Translations under genes and position numbers: made by a program
Assembly (NCBI RefSeq): GCF_019649055.1
Contig: NW_026570272.1
Coordinates: 806,001-870,000 of the forward strand
Reading direction: 5' to 3'
Source of the DNA: Paramacrobiotus metropolitanus
Taxonomy: Eukaryota > Tardigrada > Eutardigrada > Parachela > Macrobiotidae
DNA: 64,000 nucleotides
The notes under the pieces: generated by a model
Database searches by the model: none
Seen by the model: only the letters and a program-made list of their open reading frames with translations
Told to the model about the DNA's origin: nothing
In this document: positions 22,087 through 32,649 of the stretch, one piece after another
Layout of the letters: each line of letters begins with the position of its first letter
Position numbering within the stretch: the stretch's first letter is position 1

Positions 22087-23015
22087 ATGATGTTGCATCC
22101 ATGCTGCAGAAACACCACTTGGCGCAGACTACCAGAAATACATATGGTTCCGGATGGCACCAGTTTGCCACGTACTGCCGCGCGCACGGTGAGACCAGCC
22201 TGCCGGCATCAAAAGAAACCCTTCTCCGTTTTTTCGCGCATTTGCATTTGCGGAATGTTGCGCCATCAACCGCAAAGGTGTATTTAGCCGCTATCAGTAA
22301 GCTACATGTTGAACGCGGCTTAACTTCGTTCGCTGGCTCAGACGTCGTGATGCGTACAATGGACGGTTACCAGCGCTTATCTGGACAACAACGTGACCAA
22401 CGCCTGCCTATTACCCTGCAGATTATGCGTTACCTGAAAGACGAGATATCGAAATCTAGCCTGTCTTCCTTCGATAAGAAAATGTACTGGGCAGCGTTCA
22501 CCGTGGCTTTTACCGGACTCTTGAGGGTAAGCGAATACACCGCCGCTGCGCCCGGTCAGTTTGCAGCTAAGCAGACCCTCCTCTTGGAAGACGTTACACT
22601 CCACACAGATTCTGTCGTTCTGAATCTGAAGTCAACAAAGACGGATCAGTTCGGGTATGGTTATCGTCTGTCACTGCGCAAGACCGGGCGTTCCGTGTGT
22701 CCCGTGGAGTCCTTACGCGCGTACACAACGGTTAGGACAACCATGGCCAGCCAACGCGAACCGCTCTTCATTCAGTCTAGCGGTGCCTACCTTACCCGCT
22801 CTGCAGTCGATTTCACCTTGAAGAAACTTTTGCGTGCGCTTTCGGATCACCCGAAGTATAGTACGCACAGCTTCCGCATCGGCGGTACAACGACAGCCGC
22901 CTTGGCAGGATGTGAAGACAGCCAAATTCAACGCACCGGCCGATGGAAATCCGGATGTTTCGCGAAATATATCCGCGGCACTGTGCCTGTCGACGGTATC
23001 AATCCTTACCGATGA
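22044..23015 (+). CDS. Tyrosine recombinase of the retrotransposon
   Basis: 323 aa. An N-terminal SAM-like/core-binding region (residues 20-110) is followed by the catalytic domain. Visible catalytic positions are Arg161 in GLLRVSEY, the HxxR box HSFRIGG starting at residue 275, Trp in GRWKSG at the usual third His/Trp position, and nucleophile Tyr309 in FAKYIRG. These match the R-H-R-H/W-Y signature of phage-type integrases found in DIRS-order elements. It should integrate a circular DNA intermediate by strand exchange. All catalytic residues are present, so the enzyme may be functional. Confidence 0.92.
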   Translation: MERFTEQLHGLGQLNDVASMLQKHHLAQTTRNTYGSGWHQFATYCRAHGETSLPASKETLLRFFAHLHLRNVAPSTAKVYLAAISKLHVERGLTSFAGSDVVMRTMDGYQRLSGQQRDQRLPITLQIMRYLKDEISKSSLSSFDKKMYWAAFTVAFTGLLRVSEYTAAAPGQFAAKQTLLLEDVTLHTDSVVLNLKSTKTDQFGYGYRLSLRKTGRSVCPVESLRAYTTVRTTMASQREPLFIQSSGAYLTRSAVDFTLKKLLRALSDHPKYSTHSFRIGGTTTAALAGCEDSQIQRTGRWKSGCFAKYIRGTVPVDGINPYR

Positions 23016-23034
23016 TTTGTTTGGGGTTTTGTTT

Positions 23035-23201
23035 GGGGCCTTCGGTTGTGCAGGGCACTGGTCGCTCTCCTCTGCCGACCCCAGGTCGGCCGGCTTCTCG
23101 CTGACCCACGGTCACCGCACTCAGCCGATTGCCGAGAGTACCAGCTTCCCAGCAGCCGGGGTTCCAGTGCCCACAGTGGACTCCGGAAGCGGTAACATTA
23201 A
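23035..23201 (+). repeat. Split direct repeat B1
   Basis: 167 bp beginning ggggccttcggttgtgcagg just after the recombinase stop; repeated at 23530-23696 (offset 495) with about one mismatch. Together with A2 it forms the internal junction used to rebuild full-length DNA. Confidence 0.9.
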
Positions 23202-23307
23202 GTTACAATTAACAAGTTAATTGTTGTTAATGTTAGCTGGAGGATATGCCTCCCGCTCTTTTTCTTTTCTCCCGCCTTAGCGCGTTACGTGAGCGTCGAG
23301 AGATGGC

Positions 23308-23475
23308 GCTGCGCGCTGTCGTGGCCCTTAGATCAAAGCGGCCGCCGGCGCGCTTGCGCGTGCTGTTTGCGCCCGGCACTGCTCCTGTGCCCGCATTTGG
23401 TTTTTGCGTTTCCGTTCGACATGCAGTGTCTTTGCATTTCTGTATCGTGTGCGCGCGAGTGACTTTGTTCTTTTA
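23308..23475 (+). repeat. Split direct repeat A2
   Basis: Near-identical copy of A1 located between B1 and B2, as expected for a split-direct-repeat retroelement. Confidence 0.9.
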
Positions 23476-23529
23476 CCACCCGCCACACCCTTCTGTTTCT
23501 TTTCTTTTATTTCGCATTCGCTCAATAAA

Positions 23530-23696
23530 GGGGCCTTCGGTTGTGCAGGGCACTGGTCGCTCTCCTCTGCCGACCCCCGGTCGGCCGGCTTCTCGCTGAC
23601 CCACGGTCACCGCACTCAGCCGATTGCCGAGAGTACCAGCTTCCCAGCAGCCGGGGTTCCAGTGCCCACAGTGGACTCCGGAAGCGGTAACATTAA
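23530..23696 (+). repeat. Split direct repeat B2, right end of element
   Basis: Copy of B1. Similarity ends at cattaa, which marks the probable right terminus of the retrotransposon. Confidence 0.9.
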
Positions 23697-24655
23697 TGAT
23701 ATCCTGCTCGATGCTACTATTCCCCATTTACAACGTAAATTACACAAAAGAGAAAACGTGTGCACCCTTTTGGCGGGAGCTATGACTTGATAGTCTCCGA
23801 GTCTGCGACTCTGCGTTCATGTTATGATACGTGACTTAGCTATGTAAACTTGCCGTGCCTTCTGAATACAAACTTACCATGCCTTTCTGAGTACTACACC
23901 TTTCTATTTTGCAATTTGCAATATATCAAGATAAAGATCTATATTACAACGGAAAACCCCGTACGATCTGGTCAGAACAAACCAAAAAATTAATCGAAAA
24001 ACAGCTAACGCCATTCGATTCAGCATGTCTGGAAACCGTGTCACATGCATTTTGTTTTGACAATTATCCGCTCCGGCTCCCGTGCACAGACGCCGGTGCC
24101 GGTAGAGCTGAAAGCTCAAGGTGACCTTGAAAATAATTCAAAGTCCGGTTACATGAAGCAAATTTGAAGTGGTACCTTTTTAGATCAACAAATTAAAAAG
24201 ATTGAAACTTCTACTCCTACAGCCAACTAGCAGTAACACAAACGATGCTGCTAGCGGATGGCTTCGTTTCTATAAGTAGCTAACAATTTAAAAGCGCTCA
24301 AAAACATGACTTGACAATGAGAACGCTCGTTAAAAGCCATTTGAAGGCAGCTTTAAAAGAAACTAACCATAGTAATCGTTCAAACGGCCTGACTTTCATT
24401 GCAGTCCGAGCAATACTAAGGACAGTAATCGAATAATCAGAATATACAATATACAGTCCTTAAATTATTCCGTATAACACGGAATAATAATACGGTATCT
24501 ACATTTTAGATCTTTATTCCCACAAAAAATAAAAAGGGAATACACGAACCCAGCTTTTCCGTATATAATCTTCCATAATTCCATTCCATAATTTCCATAA
24601 TATTAATCCGAAGGCCGATATTCCCAAACCGGCCAATCGGTCCTAGATTCACAGA

Positions 24656-24853
24656 GCCTGCTAGGTGAGCTAGTGACCGAAGTATCACTACTATCCAGAG
24701 CACATAGCCCGCTTGGTGAACGAGTGACCGAACTGCTACTACTGTCCAGAGCACAGCCCGCTAGGTGAACGAGTGACCGAACTATCGCTGCTGTCCAGAG
24801 CATGGTGCCCGCAAGGTGAGCAAGTGCCCGAATTCCATTACTGTCCCGCACCG
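24656..24853. repeat. Degenerate ~50-bp tandem repeat, four units
   Basis: Units start gcctgctaggtgag, gcccgcttggtgaa, gcccgctaggtgaa and gcccgcaaggtgag, each followed by ..agtgaccgaa..tgtccagagca. Lengths are 49-51 bp. No coding role is evident although the minus frame is open. Confidence 0.8.
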
Positions 24854-25689
24854 AACTAATACCAGCATCTATTGCAGCATTCTTTAGGTTGAAATTAAGT
24901 GCCTGCTGCACTCAGAGTCGGGAGAGAAAAATCAACAAAAATCCCCTTCTGAATAAAAGTGAATGCATCTGGGTGCACAAAAGCCATAAATACAGTTTAT
25001 GTCCTATCAGCGTTTTAGCGCTATTTTTGGAACATTTTTTCCCCGAAGGAATAAGCTGTTAACTAAATAACTGAATGAAATCCTTTGAATAAACCGTCCG
25101 TAGACTGGGGATCACAAGAAACGCGGTGGCGAAGCCGAGGCTGTTTCTTGTATTTTAATATCATAACAGCTAAATTATTGCAGACAAATGATAATTGCAT
25201 TACCATTACTTCGATGTCAAACTTCCACAAAATTTTGGAGAACAAACTGGGGCTGTTTGTGCCCGTCCACAGTTGTGGTAAATGTATGAAACCGTTAATT
25301 TCGTGTTTTGTAGGCTAAAAGCGCCTTTCGGCATTTATAAAAATCAGAAGGGCACAATAGCTCAAGTAAAAATGAATTGATCATAACTATAAGTCTGTGT
25401 GAGTAATCAGGCTTTTCAACGATACCGTACCTTGTTGCTTGTTGATCAACGTTAGAAGCGTAAAGAGCAGAGCAAACCACTATACTTAAACCCTATGCTG
25501 ATGAAAATTGACACACTAAAAATACAAACGTGCAAAAAAACCGTTCATGTACTTTCCAGAACCGGCGACTTTTAAAAACAAAATTTACAGTAGTAATTTC
25601 TGCAAAATGCAGTAAACCGGCACGCTGCCCAGTGTTCTTCGCTATCACATAAGAAGCTTTCCAAAAAACCTTGTGCGATTCGTGCTCGT

Positions 25690-25873
25690 GTGAACTTTTT
25701 TTAATTTTTTCACCGCACACAAAATTACTTTCCTTTTTCTGACCATTCAAATTTCCTTCCTTTCTACTATCAAAATTTCCTTTTAACCCCAAAATTTCTT
25801 TTCTTTAATTATTCCTTCCTCTTTTTGACAAAAAAATTCCTTCCTTTATTTATTCTTTTCACTTTTTGACCTT
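25690..25873. repeat. Pyrimidine-rich repeat, inverted relative to 17985-18160
   Basis: Its reverse complement contains taaaggaaggaatttttttg followed by gtcaaaaagaggaag, closely matching 18021-18070. It is probably a dispersed minisatellite present in both orientations. Confidence 0.6.
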
Positions 25874-26784
25874 GGCCAATCAAGAGGGGAAATAACAGAT
25901 GTTAAGGCGATGCTGCACTATTGTATGCAGTATGTACTATGTAATTGCCGCGCACGGCAGCATTCAGATGTTTCTGTAAATCGGCTGGACAACTGAACTT
26001 GCGCTACGCCATCAACGCCTCAGTGACGTAGGCAAAATTGCTGGAAAACACTGGGACCAGACAGAGTGACCGTAGACGACAAAAAAAGGGAAAGACCATT
26101 TTATGGATTTTTTCATAATCATTCAATTTGCGTCGGTCTAAATTGCTAAATATGCACCAGAACTGTGATGTGTATGAAAACTGAGATACCTGATGGAGCC
26201 GCACTGAGATCCGGTTTTCATTACGGACACAAAGAAACCGGCCTTCTGTTTCTACTTCGAAATCAGACCCAACAAAAATCCAAGAAAATATGTGGTGGGA
26301 AATCACACTGCACATATGCAGTGTAATTACAACGCAATAACGCATACGACCATTGCGCATGAATCATGATTACTGTACAGCAATTTCTGCACAAAGCAGC
26401 CTTAATATTTTTGGTTGGTGACTTAAAAATCTATTACCTATCAACGAAATATCAATGATATATATGTATATTATATACATAGACATGATTTCAGGGTTAC
26501 CTTGAAAGAGCATTTAACACACTGCTGAAGCAATGAATATCTGTATTTAAATAGTCTAGCAGAAGAACATTTGTTGGACTAGCTACCAGATTTACTAGCA
26601 ACAAAAACCAAAAAACTGCGAATGTATCTGTAGCTGTCCATTTCTGTATACAGTCCATTTCATCAATCATTTGTATCTGTATTACCGAAAAGATGAAATT
26701 TCGGAAACGTTTACATAATACATGGTGCTAAATTACTGTACCCGATAACAAACTGATGCATTTACATGCACGGAACTTTCGTTT

Positions 26785-27090
26785 TCGCTCGCTCTCGTAC
26801 ACTGTAAATTTTATAAACACAGAAAACCTGCAAAGGACATAAACTGGTAAATTCAAAGGTCATAAAACTGGTAAATTCAAAGTTTTCGCTCGCTCTCATA
26901 GATCATAAATTTTATAAACACAGAAAACCTGCAAAGGACATAAACCGTCAAAAAGTCGCAAAGTTAAAATGTCTCAATGCAAATTGTCCCAAACCAAAGT
27001 GTCTCAGCGTCAAAGGGTCCCGCGGCGAAATGTCTTCGCGGCGAAAAGACTTGCATCGAATTTAATTGCGGCGAAATGTCACACTCCCAA
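26785..27090. repeat. Duplicated segment followed by a 15-16-bp periodic array
   Basis: The block ttttcgctcgctctc..aaattttataaacacag occurs at about 26785 and again at about 26884. From 26940, words like gcggcgaaatgtc and aaagtgtctcagc recur every 15-16 bases with drift. Confidence 0.6.
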
Positions 27091-27498
27091 ATGTCCGGGT
27101 GCGGATTTATGGTATTTTTCGGATGTTGTTGAATCAGTTTTAAAATTCGGTTCAAAGTTTTTAAAATTAGTTAAATACAGTAGCAGTGAATCGTGATGTC
27201 CGTTTTAGTTCTCCATAATTGTGTCAACAACCACATGTCGTGCATTAGTATCGTTTTAATGCCAATATTGGTGAACAAGATCTTTCAGCTGTAGAACAAA
27301 CAATCCAGAAAAGGTTTTGGAGTGTTAAGTCAGCTTAGCAATACGTATGTTAATACCATTAGCACCAGTAAAAAGCCAGCAAAGGCCGCAGTAAAGAACA
27401 GTTTTTATACTGTACTCGTATAGTACTTTACATGTTTAATAGTACCAGTTATTACTGCATAAAACCTTGGACGAGGAACGGTATGATTAGATCCATTA

Positions 27499-28930
27499 TT
27501 ATTGGCCCCCAATGGTGCGACAGGTTAGGTTACAACACGTCGTGTTAACAGAAAACTCCGTGCCATTATGCGCATTTTCGTAGGTTAGCGGTTTAGAACA
27601 ATCGACACTCAGCATCTCCCGATAATCTGGCGCAAACTCAGGAGGCACCGACGGCGATGCAAAGTCTCCTAACCGGAACACCTCTCCTTCCTCTCTTTTG
27701 CTGGCAGTAAGAAATGGTTTCTCCTTAAGGAAATTTCGAAACCAGGCATAAGAGCAGCTACAGTGCAGCTGGCGTATTCTCTCCTCCTTCTCCTCGTAGG
27801 ATACGTGAAAACGTGCGTAGTGTTGCGGGTCGGTCTCGTTTACGCGTATAAAATCCAGCTCATCGAGAAGGCCGGTCTCCAGTGCCAAGACTTGCAGGTG
27901 TGGGATATCCGTGAAAGTATACGGTTCCATGTCACCGACGGCGGTTTTATAGAAATAAATCATACGAAGCTGTGGCATTCGCGAAAAATCCCGCTGGCGG
28001 ATATTGACGAAGGCGCATTTGTTAATGTCGAAGCGGAGGATGTGCGGCAGGTTGCCCATTTCGTACACCATAGCCGTCACATTTGGATTATGATCACACG
28101 GAGCCTCGATGGTCAAGCCGACGATCTGCTGGCGAACTGGGTCCACAACGTCAAAGTGAACGTTGCTGCCCATATATTGCCCTGGCGAAAGTGAAACTAC
28201 GACAGCGCGGGTGGGACTGATCATGCTAACGTTCCGGTGGATTTCTCTCAGGGTATCGCGGTCTTTCCAGTAGCATTTTCCTACATTGAGATAGGTTTTC
28301 TGATACATTTCGGGAGTGGACGTACACTCTTCAGCAGAGTCAACAATTAAGGGAGAACATTTGTCCCATATGGGTGTATTATGGGGACGAGGTCCCGTCA
28401 TAGCCGCGTACTGCAAGCACTCTTCCAACGTGATGTTGTCGGCGCGGAAAGGGAAATCCACGGTCGAAAGCGAGCGATTTTGAACATCCAGTGGCCGCGG
28501 TGCAAAATGACAGTCAGTTTCCCATTCAACTTCCAAACCTGTGCGAAACACGTGCATCTTTTGTATTCCGATGTGCAATAGAAACGATTCTTTTACGTAT
28601 GTGTCTTGGTAAAAATTAGTAAAAAAAACGATACTCCTTTTTTCCAGCACTGCTACACATGAAACATTACTTTATGCGTTTGCATACGTGCGTAAAGTTA
28701 TAAGCCAAGCGAACCAGGGCAATTTTACCGAATACGTGGGCTATGTCTTTTGGTTTTCCAATTCCAAAATTATTTAACAAAAATACATGGGCGAAACTGA
28801 AAACGCACTGGCGTTTTTATATCAAGTTTTACAAACTATGAGTAACATTGTAAATGTACTCACTCGAAGAAAAGGCGAATGTGCCGGCAATTAACAAACC
28901 TAACCCGGCTAGCCGGATCCAAATTTTCAT
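27499..28930 (-). CDS. Secreted leucine-rich-repeat-like protein, two exons
   Basis: Exon 1 (28864-28930) encodes a signal peptide, MKIWIRLAGLGLLIAGTFAF, ending in phase 1 at a gtgagt donor. Exon 2 ends at the stop at 27499. Two phase-compatible acceptors exist: 28538 (mature protein starts LEVEWETDCHF, 368 aa total) and 28649 (37 extra residues, 405 aa); I prefer 28538 because the extra stretch looks intronic. Several NxT/S sequons occur. LRR-like spacing is seen in LPHILRFDINKCAFVNI, MPQLRMIYFYKT and IPHLQVLALETG. A cysteine-rich C-terminal cap (LHCSCSYAWFRNFLKEKP) matches LRR-CT caps. It is a secreted extracellular protein with unknown partner. Confidence 0.72.
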
Positions 28931-30486
28931 TTTGTATTATGCAGGTTGAAAGTCTAGTTTTGACCTATTAACTGTAATTAACAGCACGCAAACACCACTT
29001 TACAATTACACTATAGAACTATATGTCTGGCTTTATGTGTCACATAACCAATGTTTAACACTCGCATAATATAGAAATCTTCCGAATGAGAAAAAGTAGT
29101 TAACTTATGTAGTAGGCAGCGACTGCGTTCTAGCTATAGGGGATCACACAAGGTGGCCAGGCACGAGAGACCTTGAACTTGATTAAATCTTCCACTGGAA
29201 GTGTGCGTGATGGTGTCCGATTAATACAACCAAATTTAAGTGAGTACAACGGCAAGGTTGTGAACATTTTTGCTATTTTGATTGCAACGTTTAGGATGAA
29301 ATGACTGTCACTGCCGGCTAAAGCTTACAATGTACAGTCGAACATAATAACATCAGGCTTTCATTAAAACTGTATAACAACGCGATTGCGCGTTTTCCGT
29401 TCCCGATTTCCGTTCCCGATTTTCCGTTCCCGTTCCCAACGATTGCGCGTTTTCCGTTCCCACTTCCCAACATTCGATGCACAAACGAATACCGTGATGG
29501 TGAATAGTGAATACTTCAAGTGCGAGCATTTCTAGAAGTCAATAAATTGGTGTGGGCGATATGGCGGGACACCTCCATTTATACCGTGACGTTTATTGCT
29601 TTCTGGCTACTGCAAACACGCAATTTTTCGTGCTGATTAACAATTCACGTAAATATGAAATTCCCTAGAATGCGAAATTATTATTACATGCCCATTGGCT
29701 CTACAAACGAGAGTACGGTAGATCTACAATAGATGTGGTCCACAGTCTTTGGTTCTAAGGTAGCCCAGCCGTCGAAAAATCAGCACCCGGACACCAGGCG
29801 CTTTTAACGTATTTTAATTGCAACAGAATTATCGTTGCTCATGTTGCCTCGCCCTTACGTCTGAAGGTCTGAGAATCCAGGTGATTGCTTCCGATAAAAA
29901 AGGAGAATGGTTTTTGTACAAAAGGATTAATGGCTGTCTCCAGAAATTATCTTTCCAAGACTTTTGTTGTGACAATAATTGGTCTCGGTGAAGGGGCTGG
30001 GTCGCGGGTGAAAAACTGCTCTAAACTGATATTGTTGTACAATATAACTTCGCTTAAAACAGCGATGGTACATTACTCCTGCACGCCGCGCGAGAACGCC
30101 AAATGTGTGCTCGGAATTTAAGTCCTTTGGGCAATTATGCCGAACATGGCCGGAAACGGCCCCAAGCTCAAAAACCAAACACGAAAAGAAACCCAAGAAG
30201 ACCCGATACCGTGTACTGAGGACGACAGTTAACAGAATCAGCTGTGACGATGAGGAAGGGTCTTGATTTAAGGAAACAGTTACATGGGCGAGATAAGTGA
30301 GGTGCGGAATTCCACACATCTCTACTCATCCACAAATTAAGTGATTCACACAGAAATAGAAAATAAGTACGGCTTTGGGCGGAATTGATGCGGCAGGATA
30401 CAAAGGATTCAAATAAACAAAAGAGTGCCTCGAAAAACTTAACATGTACGAAGTCGTCCATATCTGTAAAAACTCAGTTCCCCAGG
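28931..30486. other. Intergenic region, no supported gene
   Basis: Contains a short C-rich repeat around 29390-29470 (ttttccgttccc words). ORFs on both strands lack domains. Confidence 0.5.
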
Positions 30487-32160
30487 TTAGAATTCAAGGT
30501 AGCCTCCGGTGGCATCGGTTCGTCTTTCGACCGAATCTTTGAAGCCAAGCGAACGCGAACGCAGCGGAACGGTATTGTAATTCAAATTTTGCAGGTAATT
30601 CACTGAGATGGTGTCGATCAGCGGGAAATGACTGACAATCTTCTGCACTTTCGCGTAGACCACTGCGCTATCGGCGATATTCAACCGCTTTTCAATGGCA
30701 TAATACAATGCGTCCATGTACAGCGCGTGAGTATGTCCCATCAGCGTCTTGTTCGAGGCTTTTGTGTTTTCTGCAAAATATTTGCGGTTGTCATTGGCTC
30801 ATGAAAGAAACAATAATATTTATGCCCCAGAAAGCCCGCCAGATACAAGAGGAGTTGGTGTTCACCCACAATTATCCACTGTTTGCAAACTGAATTGTCT
30901 CATGGAATTTCTACCAGCGCATGCATCCGAACTGGCCACTGTCAATACAGGTAATTAATTTTCATATCAAGCATCAAGATTAAAAGGCGCATTCAGGAAT
31001 TTGGTTGCAGCAGGCAACTTTCATCCGTTTTACTGTTTATACCGATTCTATGCAGCGAGCATTGCTTGGCATAACTCACGTAGTTCATAGTAAGTTGTAC
31101 AACAACCGCCACCACCGTTTCTGTGTGTATACCTGGATAAAAAATAGCCGCGGCTAACAGCAGGTAAAGCTCCACCAACGTCAGGTCACTGCTGTTAATT
31201 GACGCAAAACGAGAACCAACAAACCGCAGGTAATCCCCATCGACCTCCAGCAATGATTCTACGACGTATTTGGACAAATGCAGCCCGGATGCACCAGCAG
31301 GAATCAGAATGTAGTATTCTCCTTTGTGGAAGTAATTAGCATAGTGTATCTGCAAAACGCATTCCAGTTAAACTAGGAAATCGAAAAGTGGCAAAACCGA
31401 TGAAAAGCCGACCAAATAGCTGATGAGATGCTTTTCCGTTAACAACGTCCGTTGGTCGTCGAAGGAAAGATCGTGAAAACCGGCGAGCAGTGAGGCAAAG
31501 GTAGCCAAACGTTCAGCTGTCCTTTTGGTAAAGGCTGAGAGCAGCTTGATCCAATGCGACGGTGTGGCCTGGGGCTCATGCTGAAAAATACAGCACTGGC
31601 AGCAAAATCAAATGCAACTGTCGGTCAGCAAATAGCGAAGCAGCGAAATGGAGGACAGACAACTGACGTGCTACCAAAAATGTAAAATAATCCTGTTGAT
31701 GGGGTTATGGTTGTTTTTTTTCTTCATTACTTTGCCTTTGAATCGTACTGCTGTAAACTTATTCTTTTAAGTGCGAGCTTTAAGTAATCGAACAACAGAA
31801 AAGAAAACGTGCTCTTATATGCGTAAAACGACATCGGGTAGGCCTAAGCGGGTAACTAACCGGCACGAGACCGTCCCGGAGGGCCGCAATCATAAGGGTG
31901 GAAAAGGCAACAATCTCATCGCCGTAAGCAGTTTCGTATGCCTCCGTTACACCAACGATCACCTTCTCTAGCGCACTGTTCCGCGCTGTAACAGTCTCCC
32001 AGTATTTGTCGATGGTGGACGGACAGTGCAGGGAATGGACGAAATGGCTCGGCAGCGTCGACTGGAGAATGTCCCTGGAATCTCGACGAACACCAGAAGA
32101 ATCTAGGACAACCTTCGGAGTCAGGCAAACGATAGTAGAAAATCGGCAAAGTGCTCAAAG
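30487..32160 (-). CDS. Nuclear-receptor ligand-binding domain gene (exons of)
   Basis: Minus-strand exons join in phase: an upstream exon ending at 31861 (start uncertain, about 32155), 31398-31580, 31133-31349 and 30487-30770. Together they read as a nuclear-receptor LBD. Helix 3-5 carries the family signature region FTKRTAERLATFASLLAGF then HDLSFDDQRTLL; helix 8 region LTLVELYLLLAAAIFYP; helix 10/11 region VQKIVSHFPLIDTISVNYL. The second exon may instead end at 31413 (donor gtcggc). These receptors are ligand-controlled transcription factors in the nucleus. No clear AF-2 helix is seen at the C-terminus. The DNA-binding domain is not securely found. Confidence 0.7.
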
Positions 32161-32193
32161 AGAGGCAACATGCTGCAAAGTCTAATAAACGGA

Positions 32194-32296
32194 CGTAGTC
32201 ATATAATCTGTAGTCATATAACCTGTAGTCATATATCTGTAGTCATATATCTGTCACATAGTCATATAATCTGTAGTCATATATCTGTAGTCATAT
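32194..32296. repeat. Short tandem repeat, unit tagtcatatatctg
   Basis: About seven units of 14-17 bp, for example gtagtcatataatct and gtagtcatatatct. It lies between the nuclear-receptor LBD exons and a possible DNA-binding-domain region. Confidence 0.85.
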
Positions 32297-32329
32297 AAAA
32301 GAAAGCAGTAGGCGCACTGCCGCCGGCTG

Positions 32330-32640
32330 ATTACATTGCACGTGCTGATCGTTTTAGCAGAGACAGATCCCATACCTACCACATTCCTGCACGTGTCGCA
32401 TTTATTGATCGACGGCGACCGCGCGTTTACACGTTCTACGAGTATCTGGTTTTCACAAACCGGAAAAGCGCACGAGCTGGCCCGAGCGAGACCGCAGACT
32501 GGAACTGAATCGTCCTGTCCGAAAAACAACAGGCTGGGTGCCCGCTTTTGGGGGATGGTCCGGAGGGGGCCGCAATGGGACTACGGAATTCACTTCAAAG
32601 TCAGAGGACGGGCTTCTGCAGCGAAGATTACTTGGCATGA
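32330..32640 (-). pseudogene. Possible degenerate nuclear-receptor DNA-binding domain
   Basis: One minus frame reads CENQILVERVNARSPSINKC then DTCRNV before a gtaggt donor. This resembles the second zinc finger (C..C spacing and the CR motif) of a nuclear receptor. An adjoining frame has SSDFEVNS, reminiscent of the first finger, but the P-box cysteines are absent. It sits upstream of the LBD exons on the same strand. Evidence is weak and involves a frame change. Confidence 0.25.
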
Positions 32641-32649
32641 AACAGCATA

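Larger units (their letters stand above)
19020..23696 (+). mobile_element. Ngaro-like tyrosine-recombinase (DIRS order) retrotransposon with split direct repeats
   Basis: It holds three overlapping intact ORFs in order gag, RT/RNase H and tyrosine recombinase. The ends are organised A1 (19070-19237) - ORFs - B1 (23035-23201) - A2 (23308-23475) - B2 (23530-23696). This split-direct-repeat layout is known from the PAT and Ngaro groups of DIRS-order elements, which integrate through a recombinase without an integrase or long terminal repeats. The absence of a methyltransferase domain and the terminal position of the recombinase favour Ngaro. A1/A2 and B1/B2 differ by about one base each and no ORF is broken, so the copy is young and possibly still active. 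Similarity of flanking sequence suggests A1 begins near 19020, before the clean core at 19070. Confidence 0.88.
23697..27498. other. Gene-free repeat-rich region
   Basis: No exons or domains were found. It contains a ~50-bp tandem repeat (24656-24853), a pyrimidine-rich repeat (25690-25873), a ~65-bp duplicated segment (26785-26850 and 26884-26945) and a 15-16-bp periodic array (26940-27090). Confidence 0.55.

Noticed and set aside
24603-24911. Minus-strand repetitive ORF of 102 codons
   Set aside because: It follows the 50-bp tandem repeat; unit lengths vary between 49 and 51, so no conserved peptide repeat is maintained.
27763-28194. 143-codon plus-strand ORF
   Set aside because: Antisense shadow of the LRR-like protein, which has a signal peptide exon and cysteine cap.
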